A stretch of DNA of 40,115 bases from Thraustochytrium sp. TN22 (lineage: Eukaryota; Sar; Bigyra; Thraustochytrida; Thraustochytriidae): assembly GCA_013306675.1 (NCBI GenBank), contig JABLUY010000294.1:1-40115 (forward strand), written 5' to 3'. Position 1 is the stretch's first letter, and each line of letters starts with the position of its first letter. The notes under the pieces were generated by a model. It saw nothing but the letters and a program-made list of their open reading frames with translations, did not search any database and had not been told where the DNA came from. Positions 35,140 to 40,115 of the stretch are shown here, one piece after another. Made by a program: the position numbers and the translations under genes.

Positions 35140-38100
35140 ATGGCTACGGCGGCTACGGCGGTGAAGAGGTCGCGCGACGAGGCGGGCGTCGAGGCGCCGG
35201 CGGCGAAACGAGAGCGCGCCGAGGCGGCCATCGTGAGGGTCTTCGCCTCGCACAAGTGGGGCCCGGACGGCCTCGGCCGCGACAACCATGCGCGCGTCAA
35301 GCGCATTGTTGCTTGGTTCGACGAGCACGCGGACGAGCTGCGCGTGAAGATGGTACTGGACCAACACGAGGTGCGCGGCGACGTGACGGCCTGGATGAGC
35401 GCCACCATCGAGAGCTGTGAGGTGTTTCTGGCATTTCTCTCCCAGAGGTACTTTGACGCCGTCAACACGGGCGACAAGCGCGACAACTGCCAGCTCGAAT
35501 TTCGGCACGCTGGGCGCCTCAAGCCCGAGCGTATGCTGGCCGTCGTCATGGAGGATAGCATTCCGCGCCAAAAGGATTGGACCGGTGCCGTCGGCATGAT
35601 TTTTCAGGACGACCTGTACTTGAACCTCGTGTCGGAGGATAACTTCGAGGCATCCATGCGCAGGCTCGCAGACCTTATCTGTGCCAAGGCCGACAGCCAG
35701 CCTGCACCACCGCAGATCGCGCGCATGGCCGAGGCGCCCTTCGGCCTGCTCGGCTACAGCCATGTCGCAGAGGGTCGTGCCAAGGCGCTAGAACACGAAC
35801 CCAACACGCGCACCTGGGTGCTGGACGCCTTCAAAACGTGGGCCGAGCAGGAAGGCTGGGGCTCGCGCATCATGGGCATATTGGGCCCCGCCGGCGTTGG
35901 CAAGTCCGTGGTTGTCGGCACCCTGTGCGCGAGCGCGGGCCTCCTCGGCTTTCAGGCGCGCGACGACGATCGCACCTGGACCATCGGAGCGGTGCATTTT
36001 TTTCGCTACAACGACGAGCAGGCCAAGAGCGTCCTGGTTTGCCTGCGCAGTCTCGCCAACCAGCTTGCAGCAGCTGTGCCTGGGCTGCGTGCCGAGCTCA
36101 CGCCCGAAACCATCACCGGCGCCTCCTCGCTCCGAGATCCGGTGACCGTATTCAAGCGCATCATCGCGGAGCCATGCATGCGAGTCAAAGCCCCGGAGGC
36201 CCGCGTCATCATCGCGTTGGACGCGCTGGACGAAGCCGACGAAGCCCAACGCGACGCACTCCTGTGCATCGTCCGACACGAGTGGGGGCGCGCCACGCCC
36301 AAGTGGCTCGGACTCCTCCTCACGTCGCGGCCCGAAGACGAGATTCGCGAGCGTCTGCTGCACTACGACCCGCTAGTTCTGGACCTAGACGATCCGCGCA
36401 ACCGCGCCGACGTCGCGGCCTTTCTGCGTGCCAAGTTGAGGCGTTTCGCAGCCAGCGAGGCCGAATTGACGCGCGCGCTACCCAGCCTCGAGGAGAGAGC
36501 GCAGGGCCTCTTCATCTACGCCGCCATGCTGTACGCCAAACTCGAGCAGGACGCGGCGAGTGGTCTCACGGCCAGCGAGCTCACGGAGCTCTTCCCGTCT
36601 GGCCTTGATGCCATGTACGAGGAGTACTTTGGCCGCCTTTTGAGCGGGCCCATGAACGGTGAGAAGGCCCTCTACCGAGGCCTGCTAAGCGCCCTCTGCG
36701 CCGCGCGCGACCCGCTGCCGATTGGCATCATCGCGCAGGTTCTGAGCAGGCCCGAGGAGGACACGGTCGACTTACTTGCGAGCGCCGCACAGCTGCTTGA
36801 CGTCGACGCTAGCACCGTGCGTTTCACCCACAAGTCCATGCCCGATTTCGTCACCGACGTCGCCCGCGCCGGTAGAAGGCTCGCTGTCTCGCGCGCCGAG
36901 GGGCACTCCAAGCTCGCCAATGTTCTGCTCAGCAACCGTACGAGCCCCTTTGCGCTGAAGCACGCCGTCTACCATCTCGCAGTAAGCGGCAGGGGCGACG
37001 AGGCGGTGCACGAGCTTTTGAACGACTTTACTTGGGTTCACACGCTCGTGGCTCTGTGCAAGGAGCCTTCCGACCGTCACGCCCTAGTGAGCGGGGTCAT
37101 GCTCCGCGACGCACCGCATTTCGGTCTGGACAAGCACGGGCGGAGCGATACGCCACGCCTGCTCGACAAGGCCATGCGAGCTGTGTGTGCAAGCCCAGAC
37201 CAGCTCGCAAGTCAGGTCATCGCGCGCATCGATGACCCAGAGCACCCGCTCCGACGTACACTGCAACGCCCGAGGGATCGCCCCTGGCTTCGCCCTATCA
37301 CGCACACCCTCGCCCCGCCACGAGATCCCCTCCTCCACGTGTTGCGAGGTCATGACTGCTGCGTGAGCAAGATTGCCGTTCATGGTGAACGCGTTGTCTC
37401 TTGCGCCGTGGACTTTTCTGGCTCTTTCAAAGTTTGGGACGTCACCAGTGGCGAACTTTTGTTCATTTTGGACGAGGACACAGCGTCCACGGATGGTGAG
37501 GGATTGGAGGAGGGAGAAGAAGAGGAGGAGGAGATGGAGGATGACGACGACGACGATGAGGAGGATGACGACGACGACGATGAGGAGGAGGAGGAGGAAG
37601 TGGTGAGGGAGAAGACCGAGATGACGTTTGCTGTGGAGGAGGAGGAAGAGGAGGAGGAGGAGAATGAGGAGGAGGAGGAGACGCAGCGAGAGAATATGCA
37701 GAATTTCGAAGAGGAGGAGGAGGAGGAGGAGGAGGAGGAGGAGGAGGAGGAGGAGGACATCTCGCCAATTGGCGAAGGAGGCTGGAGTTTTGTTGATGCA
37801 CTGGCTATCGATGGTGAGCGAATCGTGACATGCCGCAACAACATGACGATGCGCGTGTGGGACGTCAAGAACGGCGAGCTTCTTCACGTGCTTGAGGGTC
37901 ACACGGACACGGTACGGGCCATGGCTCTCCAGGGCGATCGACTTGTGTCCTGCAGTGAGGACAAGACGGTGCGCGTGTGGAACGCGGCAAGTGGAACCCA
38001 GCTGCACGAGCTCAAGGGACATACCGATGCGGTCTGCGGGCTAGCAATCAGTGAGACGTGGATTGTGTCCTTCGGCGACGACATGACAGTGCGCATTTGG

Positions 38101-39429
38101 GACGCGGAGAGCGGCGCAGCACATCAAGTCCTCCAAGGCCATACGGCCGAGGTGCGAGCTGTTGCTCTGCACGGAAACCGAGTCGCGTCCTGCAGCGACG
38201 ATAAGTCGGTGCGCGTGTGGGACGCGAGGAGTGGCGAGCAAACGCACGAGCTCAGCGGGCATGCAGAAGCGGTCACCGGACTGGCCATCAACAGTAAGTA
38301 TGTGGTGTCCTGCAGCCAGGACGCAACGGTGCGCGTGTGGGACGCCGGCGGCGGCGAAGCCCTCAAAACCTTAAGAGGCCACATTGGTGAGGTGATCGCC
38401 GTCGCCCTCGGTAGCGAGCGAATCGTGTCATCCGGCGAAGACGGAACCGTCCGTGTGTGGCACGCGAGCACCGGGACCCAGCTGCAGGTGCTCAAGGGCC
38501 ACGCGTCTGAGGTCGATGCGGTGGCCTTTGTTGGCGATCGGGTGGTTTCCTGTGGAGGTGAAGACATGACTATCTGCGTGTGGGACACAACCGCCGATGT
38601 GCAACTGCGTGAGACCTCAAAACACGATGGCATCGTCTTTGCTGTGGATCTCGACGGCACGCATGCCATTTCTGGAGGTCAAGACGCAACCGTGCGAGTC
38701 TGGGATCTTGTTAGCGGCAACCAGGTGCGCATCCTCGAAGGCCACTCAACGCCGGTGATCTCTATCGCTCTTGACGGTATTCGGGCTGTCTCGTGCGCAA
38801 TGAATGATACGATGGTGCGCGTGTGGAATGCCGCAACAGGAGAAGTGGTCCATCTGCTCCGCGGCCACACTATGTCTGTCCACGCTGTGGCGCTCCATGG
38901 TACCTTCATCGCCTCTGGTGGCGAGGACATGACCGTGCGTGTCTGGAACGCGGAGAGCGGCCAGCAAATGCACGTGCTGCGAGGGCACACTGCGGTCGTT
39001 CGGGCTGTTGCCTTGAGCGAAGCAAAGGCTGTTTCTGGTGGCGATGATGCGACAGTGCGTGTTTGGGACGTGGCGAGTGGCGCAGCACTGCATGTTTTCA
39101 TGGGGAAAGAGAAGGGGTTCGTAGGCGTTCGCATCTGCAACAGTGTGATTGTCAGTTGGGATTCGGCCGACGACGTGATGCAGCGCTATGCGGATCTTGA
39201 ATCGTACGCATCCTTGGAACTCGCAGATGACTCAGCGGAGCTCGACAATATCGCACTCAGCGGGCACGTGCACGTGGTGATGCCCGGTCCATGCGTCGGC
39301 TTCACAACGGACTACCTCGTCAACGCCTGTGCTCGTAGGCAAGGCCGTGTCGTTGTCGGAGATTCTTCCGGAGCTGTACACGTGCTTGCCCTAGAAGACC
39401 GTGATGCCCCGCAAGTTGGAGACGACTAA
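35140..39429 (+). CDS. TIR-NACHT-WD40 STAND protein (NLR-like architecture)
   Basis: A predicted 1429-aa intronless protein. The N-terminal TIR-like domain (about 25-165) has IVRVFASHKWG, SATIESCEVFLAFLSQRYFDA and NCQLEFRHAG. The NACHT-type NTPase has Walker A GPAGVGKS (249-256), Walker B IIALDALDEADE (Asp361, Asp364, Glu365) and sensor-like LLTSRPEDE. An AQGLFIYAAMLYAKLE helix and a winged-helix-like region follow, as in fungal NWD proteins. From about residue 730 there are WD40 repeats: I count twelve xVW(D/N/H) blades and about two degenerate ones, enough for two propellers. Most blades are 40 codons with [VM]R[VI]W exactly 120 bp apart. A ~90-residue Glu/Asp insertion separates blades 1 and 2 (about 37485-37760). 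Such STAND proteins switch from a closed ADP form to an oligomeric ATP form on sensing a ligand; here that is inferred. The first in-frame ATG is at 35140. Confidence 0.9.
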   Translation: MATAATAVKRSRDEAGVEAPAAKRERAEAAIVRVFASHKWGPDGLGRDNHARVKRIVAWFDEHADELRVKMVLDQHEVRGDVTAWMSATIESCEVFLAFLSQRYFDAVNTGDKRDNCQLEFRHAGRLKPERMLAVVMEDSIPRQKDWTGAVGMIFQDDLYLNLVSEDNFEASMRRLADLICAKADSQPAPPQIARMAEAPFGLLGYSHVAEGRAKALEHEPNTRTWVLDAFKTWAEQEGWGSRIMGILGPAGVGKSVVVGTLCASAGLLGFQARDDDRTWTIGAVHFFRYNDEQAKSVLVCLRSLANQLAAAVPGLRAELTPETITGASSLRDPVTVFKRIIAEPCMRVKAPEARVIIALDALDEADEAQRDALLCIVRHEWGRATPKWLGLLLTSRPEDEIRERLLHYDPLVLDLDDPRNRADVAAFLRAKLRRFAASEAELTRALPSLEERAQGLFIYAAMLYAKLEQDAASGLTASELTELFPSGLDAMYEEYFGRLLSGPMNGEKALYRGLLSALCAARDPLPIGIIAQVLSRPEEDTVDLLASAAQLLDVDASTVRFTHKSMPDFVTDVARAGRRLAVSRAEGHSKLANVLLSNRTSPFALKHAVYHLAVSGRGDEAVHELLNDFTWVHTLVALCKEPSDRHALVSGVMLRDAPHFGLDKHGRSDTPRLLDKAMRAVCASPDQLASQVIARIDDPEHPLRRTLQRPRDRPWLRPITHTLAPPRDPLLHVLRGHDCCVSKIAVHGERVVSCAVDFSGSFKVWDVTSGELLFILDEDTASTDGEGLEEGEEEEEEMEDDDDDDEEDDDDDDEEEEEEVVREKTEMTFAVEEEEEEEEENEEEEETQRENMQNFEEEEEEEEEEEEEEEEDISPIGEGGWSFVDALAIDGERIVTCRNNMTMRVWDVKNGELLHVLEGHTDTVRAMALQGDRLVSCSEDKTVRVWNAASGTQLHELKGHTDAVCGLAISETWIVSFGDDMTVRIWDAESGAAHQVLQGHTAEVRAVALHGNRVASCSDDKSVRVWDARSGEQTHELSGHAEAVTGLAINSKYVVSCSQDATVRVWDAGGGEALKTLRGHIGEVIAVALGSERIVSSGEDGTVRVWHASTGTQLQVLKGHASEVDAVAFVGDRVVSCGGEDMTICVWDTTADVQLRETSKHDGIVFAVDLDGTHAISGGQDATVRVWDLVSGNQVRILEGHSTPVISIALDGIRAVSCAMNDTMVRVWNAATGEVVHLLRGHTMSVHAVALHGTFIASGGEDMTVRVWNAESGQQMHVLRGHTAVVRAVALSEAKAVSGGDDATVRVWDVASGAALHVFMGKEKGFVGVRICNSVIVSWDSADDVMQRYADLESYASLELADDSAELDNIALSGHVHVVMPGPCVGFTTDYLVNACARRQGRVVVGDSSGAVHVLALEDRDAPQVGDD
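37485..37760 (+). repeat. Acidic GAG/GAC/GAT low-complexity insert within the WD40 propeller
   Basis: About 276 bp of nearly pure Glu/Asp codons, broken by two short ordinary segments (REKTEMTFAV and TQRENMQNF). It is inserted in frame between the first and second WD40 blades of the TIR-NACHT-WD40 protein. Confidence 0.92.
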
Positions 39430-39439
39430 GTTAGTAGAG

Positions 39440-39658
39440 ATGACCAACATTGAATTGTTTGAGAGATGGAATGCGTGGGAGGAATGTTGCGGCGTTCGCC
39501 TCGCCTCGTGGCCGGGCAAGGGCCAGGCGCTTTTGCGCTCATGCGTGCAGCGCCTCTACAACAAGCCCTGCGGACCCGACTCACTCGCCGTCTTTGACCA
39601 GGCCAACGTGCTCCACATTCTGCGCCTCGTTCCCGCCTCATCCAGCGATATGATTTGA
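39440..39658 (+). CDS. Small open reading frame or coding remnant downstream of TIR-NACHT-WD40
   Basis: A 72-codon frame beginning MTNIELFERWNAW and ending before a TGA. From about 39500 it has the strong G/C third-position bias of real genes here (for example the run encoding GQALLRSCVQRLYNK). I do not recognise it. It could be a small gene, an alternative 3' exon of the gene just upstream, whose stop is 10 bp away, or the tail of a decayed gene. Confidence 0.3.
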   Translation: MTNIELFERWNAWEECCGVRLASWPGKGQALLRSCVQRLYNKPCGPDSLAVFDQANVLHILRLVPASSSDMI

Positions 39659-39982
39659 AGGATAGCCGCCGGACCTATGAATGAATGAGGCCCACTCTGT
39701 GCCTGAGGCACTCTTTCAACACGTGGTTTCATTGCCAATGACAGGCGTGGTGCTGTCGAGCATTTCAGCCATCGATGATGAATCATGAACACCTATATCT
39801 CGCTTTGACTAGAAGTGCTTGAACGAATGATAAAAGACAGCCTGCCCCGGGCGACGCCCTTCGGAGAAAAGATCTCAACAAAACGTGGAATTTGCAAGTC
39901 TGAGTTGTTAAAACTATCGTTTACAGGACATCATCGAAGGAAGAACTCCAGAACCGCCAGTGGCTCGTGAGGCCCAAAACCT
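39659..39982. other. AT-richer 3' flank
   Basis: 324 bp, noticeably richer in A/T than the rest of the window. Presumably it holds the convergent 3' UTRs of the receptor cluster and of the gene entering from the right. At its right end (39931-39982) a short minus-strand frame may be the true tail of that gene. Confidence 0.35.
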
Positions 39983-40115
39983 TCAACGAGCGCCTTCAAA
40001 AGAGCAAGCTAATTCTTGTAAGAGAGCGTTGCCAAGGGCCGACACCTCGCCGTAGACACACTCGCGTCCATCCAGCTGCCGCGGCAAGGTCTCCGTCAAA
40101 GAGAACCAGCCGCGC
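39983..40115 (-). CDS. 3' end of a gene entering from the right edge (partial)
   Basis: On the minus strand a frame open from the window edge encodes a stretch including SLTETLPRQLDGRECVYGEV with good G/C third-position bias, and stops at 39983-39985. A second frame, offset by one base, takes over near 40003 and stays open to a TGA at 39931-39933 (ending EPLAVLEFFLR). This could reflect a very short intron, a frameshift or a sequencing error. No family is recognised. Confidence 0.35.
   Translation of the reverse strand, partial: RGWFSLTETLPRQLDGRECVYGEVSALGNALLQELACSFEGAR

Overview
This is a GC-rich nuclear segment of a microbial eukaryote. It carries kinesin motors, a DNA polymerase epsilon histone-fold subunit, a phosphoinositide kinase, TMEM18, actin-processing enzymes and spliceosomal introns. 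Introns are few, short (58-129 bp by my reading) and GT-AG, mostly with donors GTACGT or GTAGGT. Pure CAG/AGC codon tracts and GCTN tetranucleotide repeats recur. The domain mix suggests a protist such as a stramenopile, but nothing here fixes the lineage. I see no rRNA, tRNA, CRISPR or transposon.

Layout. Positions 1-3168 are GC-rich low-complexity DNA with no recognisable gene. From 3.2 to 24.3 kb ten genes lie on strictly alternating strands: kinesin-8 (+), TMEM18 (-), an Old Yellow Enzyme-like flavin oxidoreductase (+), a second kinesin (-), a CCCH zinc-finger methyltransferase-like protein (+), a TIPE-RGS fusion (-), a MATE transporter (+), POLE3/DPB4 (-, three exons), a PI4K type II-like kinase (+) and a TIR-like protein ending in a CaaX box (-). 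Convergent 3' ends can be only 36 bp apart, and divergent starts only 123 bp apart.

From 21.4 to 39.4 kb lies a cluster of TIR-domain proteins resembling intracellular immune receptors. It holds a helical TIR-like CaaX protein; a ten-exon LRR-Roc-COR-TIR protein; a TIR-Roc-COR-TIR protein; and a TIR-NACHT-WD40 protein with a long acidic insert in its propeller. A bifunctional gene sits among them, fusing an NAA80-like N-acetyltransferase to an ACTMAP-like protease, the two enzymes that mature actin N-termini.

Main points of interest: (1) the TIR/Roc/NACHT cluster as a candidate protist sensor locus; (2) an LRR array built from exact 84-bp phase-2 exons; (3) the NAA80-ACTMAP and TIPE-RGS fusions; (4) a tandem triplication of the junction where MATE and POLE3 converge, carrying relics of both gene tails; (5) near-identical N-terminal TIR segments in two otherwise unrelated receptors. 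All functional statements rest on reading motifs by eye; no database search was possible.
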